47,680 nt of DNA from JAUNSR01 sp036655755 (GTDB lineage: Bacteria > Bacteroidota > Bacteroidia > Bacteroidales > JAUNSR01). Below the pieces are notes generated by a model, which saw only the letters and a program-made list of their open reading frames with translations, made no database searches and was not told the DNA's origin. Positions 1 through 8,525 of this stretch are shown here, piece after piece. The stretch's first letter is position 1, and every line of letters starts with the position of its first letter. Made by a program: the position numbers and the translations under genes. The DNA is taken from contig JAVVPN010000015.1 of assembly GCA_036655755.1 (NCBI GenBank), positions 1 through 47,680 on the forward strand. The letters run 5' to 3'.

Positions 1-42
1 TCTTCATTATAAAGTGGTTATCCGATTTTCAAGATTAAACTC

Positions 43-50
43 TATCTTTG
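43..50 (+). promoter_or_regulatory. Probable -7 box of the sigma gene
   Basis: TATCTTTG fits the Bacteroidales -7 consensus TAnnTTTG and lies 22 bp before the ATG of the ECF sigma gene. No good TTTG -33 element is seen 19 bases upstream, so the call rests on one box. It suggests transcription by the housekeeping sigma factor. Confidence 0.5.
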
Positions 51-72
51 CGCCGTTGCTTATTTTATACCT

Positions 73-597
73 ATGCCTTCTTTTCAACGCAGAAAATTTC
101 ATGATTTTTATTTTGAACATTATCGTACGGCATGCCTCTTCTTGCTTCGCTTTCAATTGAAAGAGCAAGATGCGGAGGATATCGTACAGCACGTTTTTAT
201 GGAAATGTGGGAAAAGATACAACGCGGTGAACAGATCGATAACCTAAAAGCATATTTGTTTGTCGTATGTCGTAACAGGGCATTCAGGCTGTTAAAAGAG
301 CAGGAACTGCGTATTCCTATTGAAGACTTCAAAAACAACGATCAGGATATCGGTTGCACTGACTTGGACGAGGAGATCCGTGAAGCGGTCTCCGAAGAAA
401 AACTATGGGCACTGATTGATAATCTTCCCCCCGAACGAAGAAAGATTTTTTTAATGGCGAAAAAAGAGGGGCGCAAATATAAAGAGATTGCTAGCGAGCT
501 GAATATATCTGTTAAAACAGTTGAGAATCAGATTGGGAGGGCGCTGAAATCATTGCGCGAGAAAGCGATTCGTTTGTATCTGTTTCTTTTTTCCTGA
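73..597 (+). CDS. ECF-type RNA polymerase sigma factor
   Basis: This 174-residue protein is an extracytoplasmic-function sigma-70 factor that redirects RNA polymerase to its target promoters. Region 2 is seen around residues 33-50 (AEDIVQHVFMEMWEK) and region 4, with its helix-turn-helix, around residues 117-165 (LPPERRKIFLMA then YKEIASELNISVKTVENQIGRA). Region 1 is absent and the length is normal for the family. The next genes are a TonB receptor with an STN domain, a DUF4249 lipoprotein and a FecR anti-sigma factor, so by analogy with FecI/FecR/FecA it should respond to ligand binding at that receptor. The family assignment is firm; the partner assignment is inferred from position. Confidence 0.95.
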   Translation: MPSFQRRKFHDFYFEHYRTACLFLLRFQLKEQDAEDIVQHVFMEMWEKIQRGEQIDNLKAYLFVVCRNRAFRLLKEQELRIPIEDFKNNDQDIGCTDLDEEIREAVSEEKLWALIDNLPPERRKIFLMAKKEGRKYKEIASELNISVKTVENQIGRALKSLREKAIRLYLFLFS

Positions 598-671
598 TTT
601 TTTTTCATTGGCAGAGTGAGGGCTTTTCTTTATTCGTGCTCTTTAAAGAAAACGAATCATCAATTTTTAGT

Positions 672-3164
672 ATGCTTTTAAAAATTTCACTTCTTCTGGG
701 TATCTTTCCTTTCTCCGGTATATGTGCTGATGGAGTCAGCCGGACGGCTTTACACGGGGCCACAACGTTTCAAACATCTGCTGTTTCAGATTCATGCAAG
801 TTGGGCGTGTGGATGGATGCATTTGCACAAAAAAATAATCTTGACTTTGTATTCGAATCGGGACTGATCGATAAAGAAACGGATATATTTTGTCCTGCTG
901 ATTCTGTTTCTGTGATAGAATCGCTACAACAGGTATTTGGTAAGCGCAACATTGCTTTTAAACTTGTAGGCAATCATGTTTTATTGACCCCCTTTGCGGG
1001 CGGCTCCGAAAAGAATGCGTCCGGCGATACAACCATTACGCGACTATTGCAGGATGTATACGTACATGGTCATTATGCGGGTAGAAGCAACCCGGTTCAA
1101 TCTGTGGGGCGCTTTATTCTGGATCCCGCTCTTTTGAGTGCGCTCCCTTCGCCCGGGAGTGAAAAAGACGTAATCAAGATATTGCAACTTATCCCCGGTG
1201 TACAGAATACCCGGGAAGGGCTTTCCGAATTACAGGTGCGCGGTGGTGGTGCCGGTGAGAACCTGTTCTTATACGAAAACGTATCCCTGTATAATCCGAG
1301 TCATCTTTTCGGATTTTTCTCCGCTTTCGATGCTGATTTAATTCGCAGCATGGATTTCTATAAGGCAGCTTTTCCGGCGCGATATGGCGGTCGTCTTTCA
1401 TCGGTGGTTGATATGTCGATCAAAGATGGCAGTGAGGATGAGGCTAAACGTAAGATTTCGATTGGATTGCTATCATCTAAGTTTATTTTCGAGCAGTCGT
1501 TTAATCAGGGGAAAACAAGCTTTATGCTTTACGGCCGTACTACGTATCTGGATTTGATCGCCATGCCGCTTTATCGTCTGTTTTCACGAACAAAAACCGA
1601 GCGGGGAGAAAGCTCAAGCTTTTATAATTATCACTTTTATGATCTGAACGGGAAAATAACTCATCGTTTTTCCGACCGTCATCATGTTTCTCTCTTTGCT
1701 TATCATGGAAACGATTTTTTCCGCTATAAGGAGAGTGATAAAGAAAAACTGACGGTCGACGGTATCCCACAAAAAAGTGAGCAGACCATTTCCAATACGA
1801 ATTTGTGGGGAAATACGGTTAGCGGTATCAGCTATCGCTTTATGCCCCGGCCCGATCTGATGTTTAAGGCATTGGCTGCGTATAATTACACGCATAATTC
1901 GGTAACAGAGAAACAGGAATACCGGTATGAAGGTGAGAGTTCAACCGGTAATACCCATACCGGCGAGATGAAGATGCGGAGTTCGGTTTCCGACTGGCTC
2001 TGGAAAGGAGAGGTACAGTGGACCCCGGGTAACCGGCATCGCGTATCGGGCGGTATTGACTTGACACACCATACTTATATTCCCGCCATTCATAAGGGAA
2101 AGATGAGCAGCAACGAGCAGGTGCAGCTTTTGCAGTACACGGAAACCCGAAAAACACTTGAAGGGGGTGTTTATCTGGAAGATATCTGGCGCATTGCCCG
2201 GCCCCTGGAATTGAGTCTGGGAGGTCGCTTTTCGTGGTTGAAAAGCGGGAAGGCGCTTTTTACGCATTTCGAACCGCGCATTGGAATTAACTGGCAGGTG
2301 TTTAAGAATTTGTCGTTGCAAGGTGGTTATACCGAAATGAGCCAGTATGCGCACCTGGTACAAAAAACAAGTTTGCTGCTACCTGCCAATCAATGGCTTC
2401 CGGCAGTAAAAGGAATAAAGCCATCTATGTCACGTCAGTATAGCGGAGGCATTTTTTATCACATTACGTCAGATTATCTTTTCTCATTGGAAGGATATTA
2501 TAAAAGAGCATATCATGTGACCGAATATAAAGATAACGCGGTATTCAACACTTCCGACTGGCGTAATAACCTGACTCAGGGGGATGGCGAAGCGTATGGA
2601 GTCGAAGTTCAATTCCGTAAAACCTTAGGCAAGACGCAGGGGTGGATCGGGTATACCTATTCGCGCTCGGAGCGCTGGTTTGAAAATAAAAAGGTAAACA
2701 GGGGAAAACGTTATCAGAGCGACTATCATGCACCGCATATGGTTAATATCGTGCTGACACACCGTTTTTCCGACCGGTTCGATATCAGTGCCTCTTGGAA
2801 CTACCGGGGCGGGGTGCGGACAACTCTTGCAACGGAGTATTATGATTTCAATACGATCGTTCCCGGCAATTTTGACGGATATCTCGGATTCGTGGGATCG
2901 CAAAATCCGATTGCTTATGCAGAAACACGTAATAACTACAAGTTGCCGGCCAATCATCGGCTTGACCTAGGGGCAAACTTCCATAAGAAACGAAAAAGAG
3001 GTACTTCTACTTGGAGTATCGATATCTACAACGCCTACTGTAGGATGAATCCTATCGGGGCACGCGTTTATTATGAGAAGACCGATGGTAAAGACCGGGC
3101 TTTTATATCCTATACATGGTTATTGCCATTGATACCGAGTTTTACCTATACGTTTACATTTTAA
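672..3164 (+). CDS. TonB-dependent receptor with N-terminal STN domain
   Basis: This is an outer-membrane beta-barrel transporter that imports a ligand with TonB energy and, through its periplasmic STN domain, signals to a FecR anti-sigma factor. I chose the ATG at 672 because it gives a normal signal peptide (MLLKISLLLGIFPFSGICA). An in-frame GTG at 636 would add 12 polar residues. From the ATG, an STN-like domain covers about residues 40-110 (SCKLGVWMDAFAQKNN to NHVLLTP). The plug includes KILQLIPGVQNTREGLSELQVRGGG, and the barrel ends in the expected aromatic FTYTFTF. There is no carboxypeptidase-regulatory-like domain. The substrate cannot be read from the sequence. The neighbours on both sides (sigma, DUF4249, FecR) support a signalling receptor. 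Confidence 0.9.
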   Translation: MLLKISLLLGIFPFSGICADGVSRTALHGATTFQTSAVSDSCKLGVWMDAFAQKNNLDFVFESGLIDKETDIFCPADSVSVIESLQQVFGKRNIAFKLVGNHVLLTPFAGGSEKNASGDTTITRLLQDVYVHGHYAGRSNPVQSVGRFILDPALLSALPSPGSEKDVIKILQLIPGVQNTREGLSELQVRGGGAGENLFLYENVSLYNPSHLFGFFSAFDADLIRSMDFYKAAFPARYGGRLSSVVDMSIKDGSEDEAKRKISIGLLSSKFIFEQSFNQGKTSFMLYGRTTYLDLIAMPLYRLFSRTKTERGESSSFYNYHFYDLNGKITHRFSDRHHVSLFAYHGNDFFRYKESDKEKLTVDGIPQKSEQTISNTNLWGNTVSGISYRFMPRPDLMFKALAAYNYTHNSVTEKQEYRYEGESSTGNTHTGEMKMRSSVSDWLWKGEVQWTPGNRHRVSGGIDLTHHTYIPAIHKGKMSSNEQVQLLQYTETRKTLEGGVYLEDIWRIARPLELSLGGRFSWLKSGKALFTHFEPRIGINWQVFKNLSLQGGYTEMSQYAHLVQKTSLLLPANQWLPAVKGIKPSMSRQYSGGIFYHITSDYLFSLEGYYKRAYHVTEYKDNAVFNTSDWRNNLTQGDGEAYGVEVQFRKTLGKTQGWIGYTYSRSERWFENKKVNRGKRYQSDYHAPHMVNIVLTHRFSDRFDISASWNYRGGVRTTLATEYYDFNTIVPGNFDGYLGFVGSQNPIAYAETRNNYKLPANHRLDLGANFHKKRKRGTSTWSIDIYNAYCRMNPIGARVYYEKTDGKDRAFISYTWLLPLIPSFTYTFTF

Positions 3165-3190
3165 GTTTCTTATTCCGAAAATAGAATTTT

Positions 3191-4144
3191 ATGATCAGAT
3201 TAATAATATTACCGCTTTTCTCTTTTTTAATATTGGCGACCTCTTGTATGCAGGCAGACATACCGTTGGATCTTGCAGCGCCCGATCCGAAGCTTGCAGT
3301 AACCGGATATATCCAACCCGATTCGGCAATAACCCTGAAATTGGGCCGTACGTTCTTTATCCCGGCCCAACCGGAATATGATTTGCAGGATGTGACCGCA
3401 GAGATCTTTATTAATGGCGATTATGCCGGGGCCCTAACCGAAAAGCCGGATCAGGGGAATCGTTCTACACATACGTTTACGTCGGAGGTGCGTCCCGGAT
3501 ATGGCGACCAGGTAATGGTAAAAGTGGGGGCTCGCGGGATGAAGCCTGTCTGTGCCAAGACCTTGATTCCGCAGCAACGGCCGGTGATAACCATGGATAC
3601 GGTGCGGATCGGGAAAAATAAGATGGAATACAGAGTGCGTCTGGAAGGGCGTAACGAGCTGTGTTATTACCGGATCTTTTTATTTCAATATTATGATGTC
3701 TATATAGATGACGTTTATTATGAAACTTCTCAGCGACATCAGTTGTGGGTTGATTATTATAAAGATCCGGTTTTGCAGGAGGAGTGGGGGTATGCGGAAG
3801 AGGAATACCGCTATTACGACTATCATCTATTTACCAACCGTTCGTTTATCGGACGCGATTATACCCTTACGATGCAGTCGGATTTAGTATGTAGTCGTAA
3901 ATTTGCCGGAGTACATCCGGAGACGGGAGCTCCCGCGCAGATCGAATCACGCGCTTTTATTGTAGCCAAGGTGTTGGAGTTGAGTGAGGATAGCTATTTG
4001 CATCTGAAAACATTAACAGCCTATAAAATTGATGAAGGTTCTGATTGGATCCGGGTTTACTCGAATGTAGAGGAGGGCATCGGGGTCGTGGGCGGATATA
4101 CTGAATCTTTTGTCGTAACGGCGATGCCGGAGAAGGCATTCTAA
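3191..4144 (+). CDS. DUF4249 family lipoprotein
   Basis: A 317-residue predicted lipoprotein: the signal peptide ends in the lipobox ATSC (Cys at about residue 19). The mature start, DIPLDLAAPDPKLAVTGYIQPDS, is the typical DUF4249 opening, followed by a beta-rich extracellular-type domain (EIFINGDYAG and so on). DUF4249 proteins are usually encoded next to TonB receptors in Bacteroidota, and this one follows its receptor by 26 bp. It probably sits on the outer membrane as a receptor accessory, perhaps in ligand capture. The biochemical function of the family is not established. Confidence 0.8.
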   Translation: MIRLIILPLFSFLILATSCMQADIPLDLAAPDPKLAVTGYIQPDSAITLKLGRTFFIPAQPEYDLQDVTAEIFINGDYAGALTEKPDQGNRSTHTFTSEVRPGYGDQVMVKVGARGMKPVCAKTLIPQQRPVITMDTVRIGKNKMEYRVRLEGRNELCYYRIFLFQYYDVYIDDVYYETSQRHQLWVDYYKDPVLQEEWGYAEEEYRYYDYHLFTNRSFIGRDYTLTMQSDLVCSRKFAGVHPETGAPAQIESRAFIVAKVLELSEDSYLHLKTLTAYKIDEGSDWIRVYSNVEEGIGVVGGYTESFVVTAMPEKAF

Positions 4145-4153
4145 ATAAACACG

Positions 4154-4174
4154 GCGGTCCGGCTACGGGACTGC
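4154..4174 (+). other. Short hairpin between DUF4249 and fecR genes
   Basis: GCGGTCC and GGACTGC can pair with one G-T wobble around a 7-base loop. No T-run follows, so this is not a classical terminator. It could modulate read-through from the receptor/lipoprotein genes into the anti-sigma gene, or stabilise the message. Confidence 0.3.
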
Positions 4175-4202
4175 TTATTGATAGGATAAATAATATTGGA
4201 GC

Positions 4203-5129
4203 ATGAATTCGGCATTATTGGGTAAATATATTTTTAATGAAGCTACGGAGCGAGAACGTGCTCGGGTTGAAGCATGGTTGGCGGAAGATGCGTCTAACCG
4301 GAAAGAACTCGAGCAACTGAAAAAGAAGTGTTCGCTGGCTACACAAAACTACCGTTACGGGGCTTTTGATCCGCAAAAAGCCTCCGCAGCGGTTTTCCGT
4401 AATCCTGTTAGCCGATCTCGACTCACCGGACATCCTCTTTTCAGAAAATATCCGTTCCATATTGCTGCTTCCATCGCGCTTTTATTGTTGATCGGATTGG
4501 GCGCGGAGAGGTATTATCATGCTCCGGTTTCGTTTGTCGCCTCCGGAAATTCAGCCAGTGAATTGATTTTACCGGATCAGAGTATTGTAAAATTGGCCCC
4601 GGGATCGAAGCTGACCTATCCGCGCCATTTCTCTAGGAATCACCGTTCGGTTTATCTCGACGGGAAGGGGTATTTTGAGGTGAAACCGGATGCGGGAGCT
4701 CCTTTTCGGATAAAAAGTGCCCAAAGTACGCTTGAAGTATTGGGCACGGTGTTTCAGATGCAGGCGGATAAGAAGCAGTATAACGTATTTGTCAAAAGCG
4801 GGAAGGTGCGTTATGAATCGCTCTATTCGGGACAACAGTTGATTCTGACTGCAAATCAGGGGGCGGTTATCGATCCGGGTAGTGGCAACTTGGCTGCCTG
4901 TGCGGTGCCGGTGAACCAGTTTTCATGGGCTACCCGCGAGCTGGAATTCGATGAAACACCACTTTGGGAAGTGATCGAAAGTATTAATGCCGCATATGGT
5001 GTAATTTTGAAGAAAGATGAAGCTACGCGTTCTTTACGCCTTACCGGCAGATTCCGGAATCTTGAGCTGGATCAGTTGATTTCGTTAATTGAAAATACGC
5101 TGGGTGTGACGATACAACGGGCTCCTTGA
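4203..5129 (+). CDS. FecR-family anti-sigma factor
   Basis: A 308-residue inner-membrane anti-sigma factor. The cytoplasmic N-terminal part (residues 1-80) resembles the FecR N-terminal sigma-binding helix bundle. One membrane segment lies around residues 86-102 (IAASIALLLLIGLG). A periplasmic FecR domain follows (about 110-210, including LILPDQSIVKLAPGSKLTYP and YLDGKGYFEV), then a C-terminal DUF4974 domain (about 240-305, ELEFDETPLWEVIESINAAYG), which in such proteins contacts the receptor STN domain. It should hold the sigma factor of the gene at 73-597. Its place after the receptor and lipoprotein, not directly after the sigma gene, is unusual. Confidence 0.92.
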   Translation: MNSALLGKYIFNEATERERARVEAWLAEDASNRKELEQLKKKCSLATQNYRYGAFDPQKASAAVFRNPVSRSRLTGHPLFRKYPFHIAASIALLLLIGLGAERYYHAPVSFVASGNSASELILPDQSIVKLAPGSKLTYPRHFSRNHRSVYLDGKGYFEVKPDAGAPFRIKSAQSTLEVLGTVFQMQADKKQYNVFVKSGKVRYESLYSGQQLILTANQGAVIDPGSGNLAACAVPVNQFSWATRELEFDETPLWEVIESINAAYGVILKKDEATRSLRLTGRFRNLELDQLISLIENTLGVTIQRAP

Positions 5130-5174
5130 AGAGTTCATGGAATGCTTTTATTTTTTTGAGTCGGGTAGTAGGGC

Positions 5175-5199
5175 GCAGAAAATTTTTCTGCTAATTTTA
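5175..5199 (+). promoter_or_regulatory. Candidate operator dyad plus -7 box of the metal module
   Basis: Positions 5175-5191 are a perfect dyad, GCAGAAAA and TTTTCTGC around one T. It directly abuts TAATTTTA (5192-5199), one mismatch from the TAnnTTTG -7 consensus. The first gene of the metal module starts at 5217. A repressor bound here would cover the promoter spacer. The regulator (for example a Fur/Zur-type protein) is inferred; no regulator gene lies nearby. Confidence 0.45.
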
Positions 5200-5216
5200 C
5201 CCATTCAAAATAAGAG

Positions 5217-5576
5217 ATGAGAAAAGAGCGCAACATACGATTACTGATCAGCGGTATTTTGATAACTGTATTCCTGCAGTTTCTTGCCGTAAAAGCTTTC
5301 CACTGCCATAGTGGAAACGTGCGCTCGTGTACTTCGCAAAGTTGTTGTTCTGACAATCATCATCAGCCCGAACAACCGCAACAATCGGAACAGGATACAC
5401 CTACCAGTTGTCAGGTGTGTCAATATACACTTTCTCCTTTTATCGAAGCAGCACCGTTGCAGATCGTATATCTGCCTGTAGGTCGTTGCTTTGATCTTGT
5501 CATACCTTCTGTCGGAAAGCCGATCCTGGCTTCCCGCTATATCAGCCTGCGGGCCCCTCCTGTCTTGAACACATAG
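5217..5576 (+). CDS. Small Cys/His-rich membrane or secreted protein ending in ISLRAPPV
   Basis: A 119-residue protein with an N-terminal hydrophobic segment (about 8-26, LLISGILITVFLQFLAVKAF) that is a signal anchor or signal peptide. The next 50 residues are rich in possible metal ligands: HCH near residue 30, SCTSQSCCSDNHH, and a CQVC pair near residues 67-70. The C-terminus is YISLRAPPVLNT. It resembles the small DUF2946-like proteins encoded before metal-related receptors, but I cannot name the family securely. The ZnuD-like receptor follows at 5609. A second protein at 18728-19078 has the same C-terminal ISLRAPPV and the same position before a receptor. A role in metal binding or delivery is inferred. 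Confidence 0.75.
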   Translation: MRKERNIRLLISGILITVFLQFLAVKAFHCHSGNVRSCTSQSCCSDNHHQPEQPQQSEQDTPTSCQVCQYTLSPFIEAAPLQIVYLPVGRCFDLVIPSVGKPILASRYISLRAPPVLNT

Positions 5577-5608
5577 AGCTAAAGTATTCAAAAACAAAAT
5601 CTTTTATA

Positions 5609-7668
5609 ATGCGTATCGGATTGATTTCGGGTATGCTGGCATGTTATACCTGCATNNNNNNNNNNNNNNNNNNNNNNNNNNNNNNNNNNNNNNNNNNNNN
5701 NNNNNNNNNNNNNNNNNNNNNNNNNNNNNNNNNNNNNNNNNAGTCCAGTCGATGGATATCGGGAGCGGCTTTTCAAAGCCGATGATTCGCGGCATGGGTT
5801 TCAACCGGGTGTCGGTGACGGAAAATGGAATTAAACAGGAGGGACAGCAATGGGGTGCTGATCACGGGCTCGAATTGGATGCCCTCCATGTGGAACAGGT
5901 AAATATACGCAAAGGCCCCGCATCGCTTTTGTATGGAAGCGACGCGATGGGTGGCGTGGTTGAGATTCGCGATTTGCCGGCTCCTGCCGAAAACCAGATT
6001 TTCGGCGAAGGAGTGGTGATTGGCAAATCGGTCAATGAATCGCTCGGCGGCTCGCTCTTGTTGGGTTTGAAGCAGAACAACTGGTATACCCGCATGCGGT
6101 ATACCGAACATCGGTTTGGCGATTATCGCATCCCGGCCGATTCGGTGCTTTATCTTACGCAACGATTGCCGGTTTATAACCGGAAGCTGAAGAATACGGC
6201 GGGGGTGGAGCGCGATTTCAACGGGATGGTGCAGTACCGTAACGGAAATTATAGCGGCAAAATAAACCTGAGCAATGTATATCAGAAGAGTGGCTTTTTT
6301 CCGGGTGCGCACGGTATTCCCGACGCTTCCCGGTTGGAGGATGATGGCGATTCGCGTAATATCGGATTTCCTTTCAGCAAGGTGAATCATCTGAAGCTTA
6401 CCGGCAACCATCAATACCGCATCGACCAAGTATCCTTAAGCGCGGATATCGGATGGCAGCAGAATCATCGCGAAGAATGGAGCCGTTTTCATAGCCATTA
6501 CGGCAACCAAACGGCACCGGCGATTGATCCTGATAAGGAGTTGCAGTTCCGATTGAACAGTTATACCTTGTTGCTCAAAGCCGCATTCGAAACAGAAAAG
6601 GGCTGGAGCCATACGGCGGGAGTCGATTTGCAGATGCAACGCAACCGGATTGCCGGTTACTCTTTTCTGTTGCCGCGTTACAATCGCGAAAGTGCGGGGC
6701 TCTTTTGGGTGCAGGCTTATCCGGTCAGCCCCACATTGCGGTTGAGTGGTGGCATACGGTATAATCTGGCTCATTTGGACCTAGAGTCTTTTACCGATCC
6801 GTATTTGGCGGAATACTTGCGGAAGCAGCAGTATCCGGAAGAGGTAATCGCCGCTTATGAGGTGCGCAGTGCCCCCCTTAACCGTACGCTGGGAGATTTT
6901 TCGGGTGCGTTCGGTATGGTGTGGGAACCGCATCCGCGCCATCTGCTGAAGGTGAATCTCGGACGTAGTTTCCGCTTGCCGTCGGCCAATGAGCTTGCTT
7001 CGAACGGAGTGCATCATGGCACGTTCCGGCATGAGCAGGGAAGTGCCGATCTTGGCTCTGAACGGGGCTGGCAGCTAGATGGGGCGTATACTTACAGAAC
7101 CGACGGGTTCGAGATTACCGCTTCCCCTTTTGTGAGCTGGTTTGACAATTATATTTATCTGCGGCCTACCGGCGAGTGGTCTGTATTGCCTCATGCCGGA
7201 CAGATATACCGTTATACAGGCGCCGAAGCATTGTTTGCGGGGGGAGAAGTATCGGTATGCGTGGGGTTACCGCTCTCGCTGAGCTATGAAGCAAGCGGTG
7301 AATATGTTTATACGCAGAATCTGGAGGAGCGCACGCCCCTTTCCTTTTCGCCGCCCCCTTCTATGCGACACACGCTGCGTTACCAACGAGGTGGCTTCGA
7401 TGCTTATTTTCAGTATCAGGCAATCGGGGCGCAAAACCGGGTGGCGCGTAACGAAGAGCGTACGCCGGGAGCAAACTTGTTGCATGGCGGTGTGAGCTAT
7501 CGTTTTCGTCTGGGCATGTTGATGCCCGAAGTGAACCTTACGGTTCGCAATATTTTAAATACACGTTATTATAATCATCTGAGCTTTTATCGCAAAGTGG
7601 AGATTCCGGAACCCGGAAGAGCTTTCCAACTGATGATAAAAGTTCCGTTTAAACAATTACTAAAATGA
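5609..7668 (+). CDS. ZnuD-like TonB-dependent receptor, interrupted by an N gap
   Basis: The sequence after the gap encodes most of an outer-membrane TonB receptor: plug residues GSGFSKPMIRGMGFNRVSV, GADHGLELDALHVEQVNIRKG and ASLLYGSDAMGGVVEI, then a full barrel to LKQLLK. The 'MIRG' and 'ADH' plug pattern and the His-rich partners resemble the ZnuD zinc receptor group. The ATG at 5609 (MRIGLISGMLACYTC) is the likely true start; it is out of frame with the rest only because the 86 Ns are not a multiple of three. A receptor of this type should have well over 29 residues in the gap, so the N run is probably too short. The stop overlaps the ATG of the next gene. Zinc or another divalent metal as substrate is an inference. 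Confidence 0.85.
5656..5741. other. Assembly gap (86 N)
   Basis: Undetermined bases lie inside the N-terminal/plug part of the ZnuD-like receptor. Reading through from the ATG at 5609 needs a true gap length divisible by three; 86 is not. Confidence 0.98.
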
Positions 7669-8144
7669 GGAAATCTATATTATTCAAGTCGTTATTTTTA
7701 AGTGCGGTTATCGCTTTTTTGTTGAATTCATGTACCGAAAAGGAGATGGCAGATACCGTGAAACCGGTTATTCATTTAATCGAACCGGCCCAGGGCGATA
7801 CGCTTCGTATCGGTAACGAAGTGCATCTCGAAATGGAGTTAAGTGATAACGAGGCGCTGGGTGCGTATAAGATTGAGATACATCCCAATTTCGACGATCA
7901 TGGGCATGGTGCCGCTTCGCGCGCGGCCACGGCATCGGTTGCTTTTTCTTTTAACCGGAGCTGGACATTGGCTCCTCAGAAAAACACGCTGATTCATCAC
8001 CATGAAATCGTTATCCCGGAAAATGCGACCGAAGGCAAATATCATCTGATGGTATTCTGTACGGATGTGGCGGGAAATGAGGCGTATATCGCCCGAAATA
8101 TCGTACTCTCGCATGAAGGAGGGGAAGAACATCCGCATGAATAA
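7665..8144 (+). CDS. DUF4625-type His-rich lipoprotein
   Basis: A 159-residue lipoprotein with lipobox LNSC (Cys near residue 23). The mature part starts DTVKPVIHLIEPAQGDTLRIG, as in the DUF4625 family, and has an Ig-like beta fold pattern. Possible metal ligands are HPNFDDHGHG (about residues 73-82), LIHHHE (near 108-112) and a C-terminal HEGGEEHPHE. Its ATG overlaps the receptor stop by four bases (ATGA), so translation is probably coupled. I infer a surface or periplasmic metal-binding partner of the receptor. The family function is not established. Confidence 0.8.
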   Translation: MRKSILFKSLFLSAVIAFLLNSCTEKEMADTVKPVIHLIEPAQGDTLRIGNEVHLEMELSDNEALGAYKIEIHPNFDDHGHGAASRAATASVAFSFNRSWTLAPQKNTLIHHHEIVIPENATEGKYHLMVFCTDVAGNEAYIARNIVLSHEGGEEHPHE

Positions 8145-8159
8145 TCTGCATGATTAAAT

Positions 8160-8181
8160 AAGAGGCGGGGATACCTCTTTT
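8160..8181 (+). terminator. Weak hairpin terminator after the metal module
   Basis: AAGAGG pairs with CCTCTT around an 8-base loop, followed by a short T-run. The stem is only six pairs, so termination may be partial. It lies 16 bp after the DUF4625 stop codon. Confidence 0.45.
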
Positions 8182-8190
8182 AATGATACT

Positions 8191-8331
8191 CCGCGGGCAA
8201 CCGGAGTGCGGTTCGCGAAGAACCTGAACATCGTCCGCGAGGAATCCGAACGTCGTTCGCGGAGCAACCATCAGATTGCTCGTGGGCGGCATTCAGATTG
8301 CTCGCGGGCGGCGTTCGGGTTGCTCCCGAAC
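8191..8331. repeat. Head-to-head array of degenerate 22-bp GC-rich units
   Basis: Imperfect 22-bp units with a core like GTYCGCGRRGMAWCC followed by GAAC run on the + strand in the first half (for example 8211-8275). They appear as reverse complements in the second half (CAGATTGCTCGYGGGCGG, 8271-8310). The whole is a degenerate inverted repeat centred near 8270, able to fold GAGCAA against TTGCTC. It fills the otherwise gene-free stretch between the metal module and the ATPase gene and is more GC-rich than its surroundings. Function is unknown; it could be a REP-like extragenic element or a remnant of a mobile element. Confidence 0.7.
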
Positions 8332-8447
8332 TATCATTGAGCGGGGTGCGAGCAGACGGCTCTCCTTGTGCGTATGAAAAAGCCCTTGCTACCGCAATTA
8401 ATCGTATCGGGTTTGATGATTATTCTAGAATAAAATCGCTAAATTTG

Positions 8448-8505
8448 AATTATAGAAATGGCCAGTTCCGAAATGGCCAGTTCGGAACTGGCCATTTCTA
8501 TAATT
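8448..8505. repeat. 25-bp perfect inverted repeat (hairpin) upstream of the ATPase gene
   Basis: The left arm 8448-8472 and right arm 8481-8505 are perfect reverse complements of 25 bp, with an 8-base spacer (ATGGCCAG). The spacer repeats part of the arm, so GGCCAGTTC-type cores occur three times. The arms end in AATTATAG / CTATAATT. The ATPase start codon lies 20 bp downstream. No T-run follows, so it is more likely an element end, recombination or protein-binding site, or translational control hairpin than a simple terminator. Confidence 0.85.
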
Positions 8506-8525
8506 GGTATTTTAATAATGATGGT

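Noticed and set aside
636..671. GTG start for the STN receptor
   Set aside because: It would put 12 polar residues before a good signal peptide that starts at the ATG at 672.
8191..8331. CRISPR array
   Set aside because: Units are adjacent, degenerate and inverted in the second half, without unique spacers, and no cas genes are near.
8298..8525. N-terminal extension of the ATPase gene
   Set aside because: The frame is open, but it runs through the degenerate repeat array and the 25-bp hairpin. The ATG at 8526 gives the usual family start (MRFFNREKE).
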